Positions 21,561 to 29,792 of a stretch of 64,000 nt of DNA are shown here, one piece after another; the stretch's first letter is position 1; the number at the start of each line of letters is the position of its first letter. Under the pieces are notes generated by a model, which did no database searches, was not told the origin of the DNA, and saw only the letters and a list, made by a program, of their open reading frames with translations. Source of the DNA: JADGNZ01 sp963715895 (GTDB lineage Bacteria; Acidobacteriota; Thermoanaerobaculia; Gp7-AA8). Location of the stretch: contig OY970284.1 of assembly GCA_963715895.1 (NCBI GenBank), positions 4,960,001 to 5,024,000 on the forward strand, given 5' to 3'. The position numbers and the translations under genes were made by a program.

Positions 21561-23614
21561 AGGGGCGGGAGTTTACGCTCCCCGAGCCGATAGATGAACA
21601 TCGAATAGCCGGCTTTGCCCTCGAGCGTGGCCCCGTTCCTAGCGAGAAATGAACGCCAGTAATCACGGCTGTCGGCGGCGAGCGTCGCGCCCTGCCACGC
21701 CGTGGCTCCGATGACGAAGTAGCGGGATTGCGGAACGTCATCAGGAGCCAGGGCCGGCTCAGCAAAGTAGCCGAGGGCGAGATTGTGGTGACGGATTCCG
21801 TAGTACCGCGGATCCGCTGTGCCTGTGTAAACGAGGTCGATTGGTTCCTCCGCGTGATGTTCCCGCAACCACGCCGAGAGTCGCGGCAAGTCCTGCCCCC
21901 AATCGAGATTTGAATCGACAAGACGCGTGAACCCGCGATCCGGACCTCCAGCCAGTTCGTTCATGTACGAAAGATGACGCGACCAGACCGGCGCGGGTGT
22001 TCCCGCGAACACGAAGAGACTTGCCGTGACGATCGACGCCATCGCGCAGACCGCAACGATCATGCGCCGGCGAGGCGCCATCGTTTCCCAAAGAGATGCC
22101 AGCGATCCGCACAGTACGTAGAGAAACGGGTAGATCGGCAGGATGTGGCGGTGGCCGATGTTGACGCCCGACCGGACCGAGACGAAGAGGTAGATCGCGA
22201 TCGGCCAAAGCAGGAACGGAAGCAGTCCCGGCGGTCTGCGGCGGACCGCCACGACGAGTGCAACAAGAATCGCTGCGATGCCCGGCAGTGGCGTTTTGTA
22301 GAGAAACGTCCAGAAAAAGTAGTCGCTGAAACCGGTCGTCGAGTATTCACCCCGGAGGAACGAGTTACGGACGGTCATACTGTCCTGCAGAATCGCCATC
22401 CCGTACAGGTACGCCTCAGGAAGGAGTCGATTACCGGCCGCGAAGATGATGGCCCGACCCAGCAAGCCGACGGGCGTCGAAGTTCGGGCACGGCGCGCTT
22501 CGGCAGGCGGCGCACCGTTCGGATACTCGTCAGCAAGCGCGCGTCGAACGGCCGACTCTTCGACCAACTGCCGTATTGGCGGGTGCCCATCGGTGACCGG
22601 ACCGTCGAGCCCTCGCTGCGCCAGCGTTGCACGCGCCGCCGCTTCCTCCGACGCCGCACGCTGTGGGTCGGCGGCCATCGAAAAGCGGAACCCGTACGCG
22701 GCCCAGAGCACGATGTAGGTGCTGGCGAAGGCGATGCCGATGGCCAGAGCGATCCGTGGCAGCTGGCGGCGACCCTGCATCAACGCGATGGCAATGACCG
22801 TGGGGACGAGAAGCAGCGCCGAAAATTTTGCCGCCTGAGCCAGGCCAAAGCAGAGCGCGAATGCGGCCACGTTCGGCCACGAAAACGCCCGGCAGAGTCG
22901 CCAGAACAACCACACGCTGGCGAAGATCAGCAGTGACGTGCCGACATCCGTCGTCACCAGACCGCTGTTGGCGATGAAGTTCGGGTCGAAACAGAAAAGC
23001 AGCGTCGACAACGCCGCCGCCCATGGTCCCCAGGCTTCCAGCGACCAGAGGAAGATCGCCGCCGCCAGCAGGACACCGCACAGCAGCATCACCGTTCGTG
23101 CACGAAGGAACATCGTCGCCGAGTCGTTCAGAAAATCGCCCGGCGTCAGCGCGGCCGTCGACGGGATGCTGGAGGCCTCTGCTCCAAGGCGCTCCAGAGC
23201 AGCATCGCGCACTCCGTAGAGCAGATGGTGCGCGTAATACCACGCCGCCATAGGATTGGTGACCGCCATTGCCCACGATTCGTTGAGGAGGCCCAGCGTC
23301 TTCGATCCATCGGCGAAGCCGCCCCGTTCGCCGGGCCAGACCGGCATCGATCGAAGCGGAATCGCGGCCATCATTTTCAAAAGGGGAGGATGCTCGGGAC
23401 TCAAACGATAGTCATGCGCCGCGAGAGCGCGCTCGCCGGCCACGAGGTGAACGGTCTCGTCCGTGGTCGGCGACGTGGCTCTGATGTTCCCAAGGGCGAG
23501 AACAACGAAGGCGACGGCCGAAAGAGCCGCGATGACGAACGCCGCCCGACGTTGCGGAGGCGGAGGGGCGGGCGCCGCTTTCGGCTTTTGGCGCTTCCCC
23601 TTTGCGCGGCTCAT
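21557..23614 (-). CDS. ArnT/PMT-type (GT39-like) membrane glycosyltransferase
   Basis: The 685-residue protein has about ten transmembrane helices and a large soluble C-terminal part. After the first helix comes SPTTDETVHLVAGERALAAHDY, with the Asp-Glu pair that in GT-C enzymes sits in the first periplasmic loop, then LSPEHPPLLKMM, the EHPPL signature of this superfamily. Such enzymes move sugars from polyprenyl-phosphate donors to proteins or lipids on the periplasmic face. I chose the ATG at 23614, giving MSRAKGKRQK and a Pro-rich cytosolic tail. Longer in-frame starts run through a family B repeat and are unlikely. It overlaps the downstream LivJ-type gene by four bases. Confidence 0.85.
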   Translation of the reverse strand: MSRAKGKRQKPKAAPAPPPPQRRAAFVIAALSAVAFVVLALGNIRATSPTTDETVHLVAGERALAAHDYRLSPEHPPLLKMMAAIPLRSMPVWPGERGGFADGSKTLGLLNESWAMAVTNPMAAWYYAHHLLYGVRDAALERLGAEASSIPSTAALTPGDFLNDSATMFLRARTVMLLCGVLLAAAIFLWSLEAWGPWAAALSTLLFCFDPNFIANSGLVTTDVGTSLLIFASVWLFWRLCRAFSWPNVAAFALCFGLAQAAKFSALLLVPTVIAIALMQGRRQLPRIALAIGIAFASTYIVLWAAYGFRFSMAADPQRAASEEAAARATLAQRGLDGPVTDGHPPIRQLVEESAVRRALADEYPNGAPPAEARRARTSTPVGLLGRAIIFAAGNRLLPEAYLYGMAILQDSMTVRNSFLRGEYSTTGFSDYFFWTFLYKTPLPGIAAILVALVVAVRRRPPGLLPFLLWPIAIYLFVSVRSGVNIGHRHILPIYPFLYVLCGSLASLWETMAPRRRMIVAVCAMASIVTASLFVFAGTPAPVWSRHLSYMNELAGGPDRGFTRLVDSNLDWGQDLPRLSAWLREHHAEEPIDLVYTGTADPRYYGIRHHNLALGYFAEPALAPDDVPQSRYFVIGATAWQGATLAADSRDYWRSFLARNGATLEGKAGYSMFIYRLGERKLPPL

Positions 23615-23670
23615 TCGAGGAGCGGTAATACAGACTTTCCGTTGCGCTGTAAAGCGGGGTCCGGAGAGCA

Positions 23671-23790
23671 ATGTGGCACAGACACTCTTGTCTGTGCCCC
23701 GGCCGGAGCCGAACGCCGCTGAGGGCTTGCGATCTGAGTCATGGCGAGAACCGGCACAGACAAGAGTGTCTGTGCCAGTCTGTGCCACAT
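23671..23790. repeat. Family B element, second copy
   Basis: The left end is ATGTGGCACAGACACTCTTG and the right end is its complement, with the last part of the right arm duplicated (TCTGTGCCAGTCTGTGCCAC). The core GAGGGCTTGCGATCTGAGTC matches the 20216-20336 copy. It lies between the GT39-type gene and the EF-P gene. Confidence 0.8.
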
Positions 23791-23819
23791 TGCCAGCCGG
23801 CGAGACGCCAGCGCTCCGG
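23791..23819. repeat. Second copy of the GCCAGCCGGCGAGACGCC word
   Basis: The 29-base stretch repeats the word at 3510-3537 almost exactly and directly abuts the family B element, so two repeat families are joined here. Confidence 0.6.
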
Positions 23820-23911
23820 AAGGCACAGGAATATCACTCACATCACCCGCAGTTTGGCGGACGGCAGCAACCCCAACACCGCGCCACCGCGAGCGAAAGG
23901 ATTCACCCTTC

Positions 23912-24469
23912 ATGCAGGCCAACGACATTCGGAGAGGGATCGTCATCGTCTTCAACGGCGACCTCTGCAAGGTGATGGAGTTCAATCACCACACCCCCGG
24001 CAACCTCCGCGCGATGGTGCAGGCGAAGCTGCGCAACATGCGCACCGGCAACCAGTTCGAGCACCGCTTCCGCTCGCAGGACGAGATCACCCAGGCGTAC
24101 ATCAATCAGCACGAGATGGAGTACCTCTACTCCGACGGCCACGCCCACCACTTCATGAACACCGAGAACTACGAGCAGGTGGAGATCTCCGAGGATGACC
24201 TCGGCGAATCGGCGGCGTGGCTGAATCCCGGCGTGAAGCTGCAGGTGCAGTTCTACGAAGAGAAGCCGATCGGCATCGAGCTCCCGAAAACGCTGCGCGT
24301 CCGCATCGCCGAGACCGAGCCGCAGGTCCGCGGCGCCACGGCCTCGGCATCCTACAAGCCCGCCAAGCTCGAGAACGGCGTGACTGTCCTCGTGCCGCCG
24401 TTCGTCTCCGAGGGCGAAGAGATCATCGTCGACCCGAGCGAGAACCGGTATCTGGAACGGGCGAAGTGA
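23912..24469 (+). CDS. efp: Translation elongation factor P
   Basis: The 185-residue protein has the three OB/KOW-like domains of EF-P. It contains IRRGIVIVFNGDLCKVMEF at the N terminus, LRNMRTGNQFEHRFRS, the central EYLYSDGHAHHFMNTENYEQ, and the C-terminal TEPQVRGATAS and VLVPPFVSEGEEI (family signature region). EF-P enters the ribosomal E site and rescues stalling at Pro-Pro. The domain I tip loop reads HTPGNLRA, so the position of the modified Lys34 of E. coli carries Asn31. A Lys/Arg substrate for EpmA or EarP is therefore absent at the exact tip. Start ATG follows a GAAAGGA site. It is monocistronic between repeats. Confidence 0.96.
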   Translation: MQANDIRRGIVIVFNGDLCKVMEFNHHTPGNLRAMVQAKLRNMRTGNQFEHRFRSQDEITQAYINQHEMEYLYSDGHAHHFMNTENYEQVEISEDDLGESAAWLNPGVKLQVQFYEEKPIGIELPKTLRVRIAETEPQVRGATASASYKPAKLENGVTVLVPPFVSEGEEIIVDPSENRYLERAK

Positions 24470-24490
24470 CGTAGTAGCGACGGGGTCGTG

Positions 24491-24588
24491 GTTGTCAGTT
24501 GTCGGTTGTCAGTTGTTGCGGTAGTGGCCGCGCGAGTAGCCTCCTCCCAACTGACCACCGACAACCGATAACCGATAACCGATAACAA
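24491..24588. repeat. Family A inverted repeat
   Basis: Left arm GTTGTCAGTTGTCGGTTGTC, right arm ACAACCGATAACCGATAACC. It separates EF-P from the zinc-ribbon gene. The right arm ends eight bases before that gene's ATG and supplies a GATAAC sequence at -10 spacing. Confidence 0.75.
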
Positions 24589-24595
24589 GACCCAA

Positions 24596-25036
24596 ATGCC
24601 CTCCGTCCACTTCCTCTGTCTTTCATGCGAACAGCGCCTCGGGCGCGATGCCGGCGAGGCGTCGCGCCCTTGTGATTTCTGCGGTGCCGCGAATACGGTC
24701 GTCGCGCCGGACGCCGATGCGGTCATCGATCGCTGCGCCGCGTGCGGACACGAGGAGCTGTACTTCCAGAAGGACTTCAACCGCAAGACCGGCATCGCCC
24801 TGGTCGTCATCGGCTCGATCTTCGTGCCGTGGACGTACGGCCTCTCACTTCTCGGCGTAACCATCCTCGACTACATCGTCTGGCGGATCGTGAAGGATGT
24901 GATCGTCTGCTACGACTGCCAGGCCGTACACCGTGGATATGCGGCAAATCCAGCGCTCAAGCCGTTCGATCTGGTGATTCATGACCGGCATGTATATGGA
25001 TCTGCGCCTCCGGGGGCGGAAGAGGGGCATACGTAG
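24596..25036 (+). CDS. Zinc-ribbon membrane protein of unknown function
   Basis: The 146-residue protein has three CxxC pairs before its membrane part (CLSC, CDFC, CAAC) and one after it (CYDC). Together they can form two zinc ribbons flanking two transmembrane helices (about 66-100, IALVVIGSIFVPWTYG and LLGVTILDYIVW). Such proteins are often called hypothetical; possible roles are membrane-anchored adaptor or regulator. There is no ribosome site; the ATG follows the right arm of a family A repeat. Confidence 0.7.
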   Translation: MPSVHFLCLSCEQRLGRDAGEASRPCDFCGAANTVVAPDADAVIDRCAACGHEELYFQKDFNRKTGIALVVIGSIFVPWTYGLSLLGVTILDYIVWRIVKDVIVCYDCQAVHRGYAANPALKPFDLVIHDRHVYGSAPPGAEEGHT

Positions 25037-25149
25037 CGCTTCGCGCGTTGTCGGTTATCGGTTATCGGTTGTTCGTTGATTGGAATCGCGCGCTGTCATC
25101 AGACCTCTTTGACCAACCGACAACCGATAACCGACAACGCGCGAAGCGC
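25036..25149. repeat. Family A inverted repeat with GCGCTTCGCGC ends
   Basis: The element is closed outside by GCGCTTCGCGC and GCGCGAAGCGC, then GTTGTCGGTTATCGGTTATC against CAACCGATAACCGACAACGC. It fills the gap between two convergent genes, where it could serve as a two-way terminator. Confidence 0.8.
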
Positions 25150-25153
25150 AACC

Positions 25154-25894
25154 TCACACCGGTAAATGCACCATTGCGCTCAGCCATGCTCCCAGCACCT
25201 CGCCAATCACTACCGCTACGACATCAACGTAAAGTATCCCCGTCGCGGCCATCGTCGAGCGGATCTTTACCGTTCCCAAGACCATCGGATAGAGCAGCAG
25301 CGGGCCGAGGAGGCCCCATCCGGCGTGCATCCAGAAGAAGATGCCCTGACGAACGGCCACCTCGTACCACGCGCCGCCGGCGACGATGGCGATCGTGACG
25401 ACGGCGATCTTGACGATCGTCGCGGCGAGCGTCGCCACCGTCAGACGTTTGAGCGGATCGATGGCCATGCCGCGCACGACCAGGTACCAGTGCCCGAGAA
25501 GCATAGCCAGATTGACGCTGCCGAGGAGAGCGACGCTCGATAACGCGCCGGCGATCGACCAGCCGATCGACGCATGCGTCGCCTCCTGCCACGCCGCGAC
25601 CGGAAGGATGATGTAGGCGATGCCCAGCAACGCGGCCGGAATCCGGAAGATCAGCCGCTTCGGATAACGCAGCGTGCCATACACGATGAGCGTGAGCGCG
25701 ATCGCAGGCAGGCCCCGAATGTGGAACGATCCCCCGCTCGCCGAAAAGTCGGCCAGCCAGGAGCAGAGTGCCAGTACGCCGCTGGTGATGAGGATGAGCC
25801 GGTAGAACTTCACCCCCGCGTTGCGCCGGCCGACGAGGGGAAGGAAGAGATAGAGGCCGGCGGCGAGGTCGATCAGGAAGAGGGCGAGAAGCAT
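25154..25894 (-). CDS. Polytopic membrane protein of unknown function
   Basis: The 246-residue protein is mostly hydrophobic, with about eight predicted transmembrane segments, for example LLALFLIDLAAGLYLFLPL, ALTLIVYGTLRY, and VALLGSVNLAMLLGHWYLV. The GHWYL segment and HAGWG late in the sequence place His/Trp in helices, which might bind heme or quinone, but this is speculative. I took the ATG at 25894; longer frames run through a dispersed repeat. TAAAGT lies eight bases upstream, with no ribosome site. Confidence 0.7.
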   Translation of the reverse strand: MLLALFLIDLAAGLYLFLPLVGRRNAGVKFYRLILITSGVLALCSWLADFSASGGSFHIRGLPAIALTLIVYGTLRYPKRLIFRIPAALLGIAYIILPVAAWQEATHASIGWSIAGALSSVALLGSVNLAMLLGHWYLVVRGMAIDPLKRLTVATLAATIVKIAVVTIAIVAGGAWYEVAVRQGIFFWMHAGWGLLGPLLLYPMVLGTVKIRSTMAATGILYVDVVAVVIGEVLGAWLSAMVHLPV

Positions 25895-25902
25895 TTGCCC
25901 AG

Positions 25903-25908
25903 ACTTTA
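25903..25908 (-). promoter_or_regulatory. Putative -10 box TAAAGT for the membrane protein gene
   Basis: On the minus strand TAAAGT is eight bases before the ATG at 25894. It overlaps the inner edge of the nested repeat at 25907, so the repeat may supply promoter bases. Confidence 0.4.
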
Positions 25909-26310
25909 TCCTGAGGAGCGAAGCGACGAAGAATCTGGCTATTTGAAACGCCGCCGTAGTTACCCCATTTCTCACAGCATTGCTTCGTTTCCTGCCACGC
26001 TCTTTCGCCGAGGGCCTTCTCCTCCCGCGGTTTTTTGCGGGAGGAGAAGGTGCCGACAGGCGGATGAGGAGGGCGCATACACGTCAGAAACGATCTTGCG
26101 TCGTTGGCCAAAGAGCCGCTTGAATCACGAATCGCGCGCGAATAACGCACGCGCGAGCGCCCCCTCATCCGCCTGTCGGCACCTTCTCCCCCGCAAGAAA
26201 CCGCGGGGGAGAAGGCCGTCGATGGGGTACAGAGTGCCGGCGATTTACGTGAGTGTGTGAGAAATGCGGGTTAGTCGCCAGATCCTTCGTCGCTTCGCTC
26301 CTCACGATGA
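25907..26310. repeat. Nested pair of dispersed inverted repeats (families D and E)
   Basis: The outer pair is TCCTGAGGAGCGAAGCGACG at 25909 against CGTCGCTTCGCTCCTCACGA ending near 26308. The inner pair is CCTTCTCCTCCCGCGG...GAAGGTGCCGACAGGCGG at 26014-26073 against CCGCCTGTCGGCACCTTCTC...GAGAAGGCC at 26159-26217. Each inner arm contains its own hairpin (CTCCTCCCGC/GCGGGAGGAG). The core of about 85 bases is not coding. The roughly 420-base gap holds nothing else I can support. Confidence 0.8.
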
Positions 26311-26314
26311 ACTA

Positions 26315-27163
26315 CTACTCGACTACCGAGCTCGCGCGCACGAACCGGAACCCCTTCGCCCGCAGCTTCGGCGCATCCTCGGTCAGCACCTGCATCGTGG
26401 CCGGGTGCATGTGGCCGATGCCGATGGCGATACCGCGGGAAGCGGCGGTCGAGGCAAGCTCGTCGAGCTGATGGCGAATCATGGTCACGTCCTGCACGTC
26501 GTCGAGAAAGACATTGCGCGATGCCGTCTTCACGCGCATTTCGTGCGCCACGGAGCCGGCCACGGAGTTGCCGGTCGTTTTGGAATCGATGAAATACATC
26601 CCCTTCGGGAACGCGCCCAGGACGTCGGTCATCACGCGGCGGTCCGCGGTGGCGCGGGAGCCCATGTGATTGTTCACACCGCGCGCGAAACGGATCGTCT
26701 CGATGTTCGCGCGCGTGGTCCGGGCGATCTCCGCATCCGACATCGCCGTCATCACCGCACCGTCGCCGGGAGAGACCCGCGGGAAGCCTTCCGGCTCCAT
26801 CGGCAGATGACAGAGCAGCTCGAAGCCGTGATCGTGCAGCGTGGCCGCGAACTCGGCCGAGCGCTTGCCGTTCGGGAGGACGGCGAAGTTCACGTTCGGA
26901 TCGATCGCCATCGCTGTCTCCAGCGGCTGATGATCGAAGCCGACGTCGTCGAGGATGAGCACGATGTCGCCGCGATGCGGCTGGATCCCGAGCACTGAGG
27001 TTTCGGTGTGAGGAGGAGCCGGACGGCGTAGCTGCTCGACCGCCCCTCGTAGAAAGCCCCATAAGAAGAACCCGAGAAGAGCAGCGACGGGGATGAGTAG
27101 CAGGGCGAAGATGTGCGAGCCCGACCGCGGCCTCAGACTGCGCTTCCCCTCCCGTCCCGGCAT
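26315..27163 (-). CDS. Divergent polysaccharide deacetylase (YibQ-type)
   Basis: The 282-residue protein has a short basic N terminus and one transmembrane helix (HIFALLLIPVAALLGFFLWG), then a periplasmic domain of the divergent polysaccharide deacetylase family. It contains GDIVLILDDVGFD, FAVLPNGKRSAEFA, ELLCHLPMEPEGFP, VNNHMGSRATADRRVM, YFIDSKTTGNSVA and a late GIGHMHPATM. The Asp-Asp and His residues typical of family 4 esterase metal sites are placed as in YibQ. The family's substrate is not established; a cell-wall glycan role is inferred. The ATG at 27163 is chosen over longer frames that pass into the neighbouring repeat array. Confidence 0.88.
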   Translation of the reverse strand: MPGREGKRSLRPRSGSHIFALLLIPVAALLGFFLWGFLRGAVEQLRRPAPPHTETSVLGIQPHRGDIVLILDDVGFDHQPLETAMAIDPNVNFAVLPNGKRSAEFAATLHDHGFELLCHLPMEPEGFPRVSPGDGAVMTAMSDAEIARTTRANIETIRFARGVNNHMGSRATADRRVMTDVLGAFPKGMYFIDSKTTGNSVAGSVAHEMRVKTASRNVFLDDVQDVTMIRHQLDELASTAASRGIAIGIGHMHPATMQVLTEDAPKLRAKGFRFVRASSVVE

Positions 27164-27225
27164 GCCGGTTGAGATTGTCGCATACCCGTCCCGCCGGAGC
27201 GCCGTCCGTCTCGGCGGCTGGCCCC

Positions 27226-27560
27226 TGGCGATGGGGGTCAATATCACCCGCGATGGGGGTCAAGATCACTCGCGATTGCTCTCACGCACTGGCGACAGGG
27301 GTCAACATCACCCGCGACGGGGGTCAAGATCACGCGCGATGGGGGTCAAGATCACTCGCGATTGATCTACGCGATCCGCGATGGTATTGAGGTCATACGC
27401 GTCTGGTATCGACCCCCCCTCGCGGAGGCCTGAGGTCACGCACGTCTGGTATTGAACCCCATCCGTAATGGTATCGAGGTCATACGCGTCTGATATCGAC
27501 CCCCCCGGTTGAGGCTCTTGCAGCACCGCCTGGTGGCCTGGAGTCATCCGCGTTGATCTT
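27226..27560. repeat. 22 bp array (GATGGGGGTCAAGATCAC) with inverted-orientation units
   Basis: Five units like CGATGGGGGTCAAGATCACT lie in one orientation, followed by diverged units containing TCATACGCGTCTGGTATCGA and CGACCCCC in the opposite sense, ending with GATCTTGACCCC. The array is therefore arranged with opposite arms around 27380-27400. No reading frame in it is credible. Confidence 0.75.
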
Positions 27561-27649
27561 GACCCCTATCCCTGCTGACCCTGAGGTCAAGCGTCCGGCG
27601 ACCGCGACCGGAGCGCTCGCACGAGGGTCTGCGATCTACAGCAGCGCAA

Positions 27650-27752
27650 GTACCGGTCGGACTAGAGAGTCCGACCTACGTTTTGCTGCGTGATCCGAAA
27701 CCGGCGAACGACGCCGAGGTAAAACGTAGGTCGGACTCTCCAGTCCGACAGG
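27650..27752. repeat. Family C inverted repeat (CGTAGGTCGGACTCTCCAGT)
   Basis: The left arm TACCGGTCGGACTAGAGAGT-CCGACCTACG faces the right arm CGTAGGTCGGACTCTCCAGT-CCGAC. Each arm is itself imperfectly palindromic (GTCGGACT...AGTCCGAC). A second copy lies inside the composite repeat at 29577-29792. Confidence 0.75.
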
Positions 27753-27803
27753 TTTCCTTCCCCCCACCCTCCGTGTCCAACGGACAAAACGGAGGAACCC
27801 TTC

Positions 27804-29567
27804 ATGCGAAACCGACAGATCCGCTCCGCCCTCGACGGCGTCGTGCTCATCCTCTCGGCGATCCTTTTTTGTCTGCTCAGTCTCATCTCCTGTAAGAGCG
27901 AGGTGAAGCCCTCATCCACTCCGCTCCCGCCACCGCCCCTCGGCCGTAGCGCGCCACAGACGGCCGACATGGCAGCGCCGGCCAGCGTGGCTCCAGCAGA
28001 GGCGCAGCCAGTGGAAGGGGGCGTCGAAGGAGGCGTGGCGGGAGGGGTCGTGGGAGGTGTGGTGGGCGGCGTCATCAGCATTGATGGCTTGTCAGTGCCG
28101 GCTCCCCCCGCGCCGATGCTCAACGCCGACGCCGCGGAATTCAACACCGAGGAGTACGGACGATTCGAGGAGAACGAATTTCTGGCCGTCGCCGACAACC
28201 CCCTCTCCACCTTCTCCGTCGACGTCGACCGGGCCGCCTACAGCAACGTGCGGCGCTTCCTGCGCGACGGCCAGCGGCCGCCACGCGACGCCGTGCGCAT
28301 CGAAGAGATGGTCAACTACTTTACCTACGACTATCCCGACCCATCCGGCGCCCAGCCGTTCTCGGTCACCACCGAGGTGGCCGGCTGTCCGTGGAACGAA
28401 CGGCATCGCCTGCTGCTGGTCGGACTGCAAGGGAGGCGGATGAAAACCGCCGATCTGCCGCCCAACAACCTCGTCTTCCTCATCGACGTCTCCGGCTCCA
28501 TGTTCGAACCGAACAAACTGCCGCTCGTCAAGCAGGGGCTCGAGCTGCTCGTCAACCAGCTCCGGCCGCAGGACCGCGTGGCCATCGTCGTCTACGCCGG
28601 GAACGCCGGCCTGGTGCTGCCGTCCACGCCCGGCTCGAATAAAGGAGCCATCCTCTCGGCCATTCAGGGGTTGGAAGCGGGCGGCTCGACCGCCGGCGGC
28701 GCGGGGATCAAGCTCGCCTACGAGGTGGCCAAGGAGAACTTCCTCGACGGCGGCAACAACCGCGTCATCCTGGCCACCGACGGCGACTTCAACGTCGGCG
28801 CGTCGAGCGACGGCGAGCTGGAACAGCTCATCGAGTCGAAGCGCAACGACCGCATTTTTCTCACCGTCCTCGGCTTCGGCACCGACAACGTCAAAGACTC
28901 GAAGATGGAACTGCTGGCCGACAAAGGCAACGGCAACTACGCCTATGTCGATAGTCTCGCCGAGGCCAGGAAAGTGCTGGTCTCGGAAATGGGAGCGACG
29001 CTGTCCACCATCGCCAAGGACGTCAAGCTGCAGATCGAATTCAATCCGTCCAAGGTTGCGGCGTATCGACTGATCGGCTACGAGAACCGGATCCTGCGCA
29101 AGGAAGACTTCAACAACGACGCGAAGGATGCCGGCGACATCGGCGCCGGCCACTCTGTCACCGCGCTCTACGAGCTCGTGCCACCAGGCGCGGACGCCGT
29201 GACCTCGAGCGTCGATCCTCTCAAATACCAGGCAAAGCACGTCACGGCGTCGTCATCCGAGATGCTCACCCTCAAACTCCGCTACAAAGAGCCCGAGAGC
29301 GAGACCTCGAAGCTGTTGACCTACACCGTCAGCGACAGCCAGGCGGACGTCACCGCGGCATCGAACAACCTCCGCTTCGCCTCCGCCGTCGCCGAATTCG
29401 GCATGCTCCTCCGCAACTCCAAGCACAAAGGCGACGCCACGTACGACGAGGCCCGCCAGCTCGCCCAGAAGTCCCTCGGCCGCGATTACGAAGGCTACCG
29501 CCGCGATTTCCTGACGATGATCGATGATGCGGAGAAGGTGATGGGTGCTTCGGTGGCGATGAAGTAG
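27804..29567 (+). CDS. von Willebrand factor A lipoprotein (YfbK-like)
   Basis: The 587-residue protein has a lipoprotein signal with lipobox SLISC, then a Pro/Ala/Gly-rich linker including short VGGVVGG repeats. A von Willebrand-type N-terminal domain (FSVDVDRAAYSNVRRFL, IEEMVNYFTYDYP) follows, then a vWA domain with intact MIDAS: DVSGSM (about 229-234), a Thr in GGSTAGG and Asp in LATDGDFNVG. A DUF3520-type C-terminal domain follows (ATYDEARQLA, G-RDYEGYRRDFL). vWA proteins bind partners through a metal ion; in this family the role is cell-surface and poorly known. The start follows GGAGG at good spacing. It stands alone between repeat elements. Confidence 0.93.
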   Translation: MRNRQIRSALDGVVLILSAILFCLLSLISCKSEVKPSSTPLPPPPLGRSAPQTADMAAPASVAPAEAQPVEGGVEGGVAGGVVGGVVGGVISIDGLSVPAPPAPMLNADAAEFNTEEYGRFEENEFLAVADNPLSTFSVDVDRAAYSNVRRFLRDGQRPPRDAVRIEEMVNYFTYDYPDPSGAQPFSVTTEVAGCPWNERHRLLLVGLQGRRMKTADLPPNNLVFLIDVSGSMFEPNKLPLVKQGLELLVNQLRPQDRVAIVVYAGNAGLVLPSTPGSNKGAILSAIQGLEAGGSTAGGAGIKLAYEVAKENFLDGGNNRVILATDGDFNVGASSDGELEQLIESKRNDRIFLTVLGFGTDNVKDSKMELLADKGNGNYAYVDSLAEARKVLVSEMGATLSTIAKDVKLQIEFNPSKVAAYRLIGYENRILRKEDFNNDAKDAGDIGAGHSVTALYELVPPGADAVTSSVDPLKYQAKHVTASSSEMLTLKLRYKEPESETSKLLTYTVSDSQADVTAASNNLRFASAVAEFGMLLRNSKHKGDATYDEARQLAQKSLGRDYEGYRRDFLTMIDDAEKVMGASVAMK

Positions 29568-29576
29568 CGGGTTTGG

Positions 29577-29792
29577 TTGTCGGTTGTCGGTTGTCGGGGG
29601 TCGGGGGTCGGGGGTCGGAACGTAGGTCGGACTCTCCAGTCCGACCGGTACTTGCGCGACTGCTGATGCGGCCGCGGTATCCAGCGCAGAGGGGCAGGGC
29701 TTCGATTCACGACCGCGCGAGTACCGGTCGGACAAGAGAGTCCGACCTACGTTCCGACCCCCGACAACCGACAACCGACAACGCGCCTTAGG
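29577..29792. repeat. Composite repeat: family C nested inside family A
   Basis: The outer arms are GGTTGTCGGTTGTCGGTTGT and its complement near 29763-29783, with a GGGGGTCGGGGGTCGG tract inside. Within lie the family C arms CGTAGGTCGGACTCTCCAGT (from 29631) and ACTCTCTTGTC...-type complement ending CCGACCTACG (to 29752). The innermost 60 bases are unique. The nested order suggests insertion of one element into another. Confidence 0.8.

Noticed and set aside
23615..23788. N-terminal extension of the GT39-type protein to 23788
   Set aside because: The extension is a translation of the family B repeat. The shorter start gives a normal cytosolic tail before the first helix.
27226..27560. CRISPR array
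   Set aside because: Units are contiguous 22-mers without unique spacers of constant length, and no cas genes are present. The 4495 and 19672 arrays fail for the same reason.
28092..29240. Long minus-strand frame opposite the vWA gene
   Set aside because: It is an antisense shadow: GC-rich codon bias leaves the opposite strand open. The plus frame has a lipobox and MIDAS motif.
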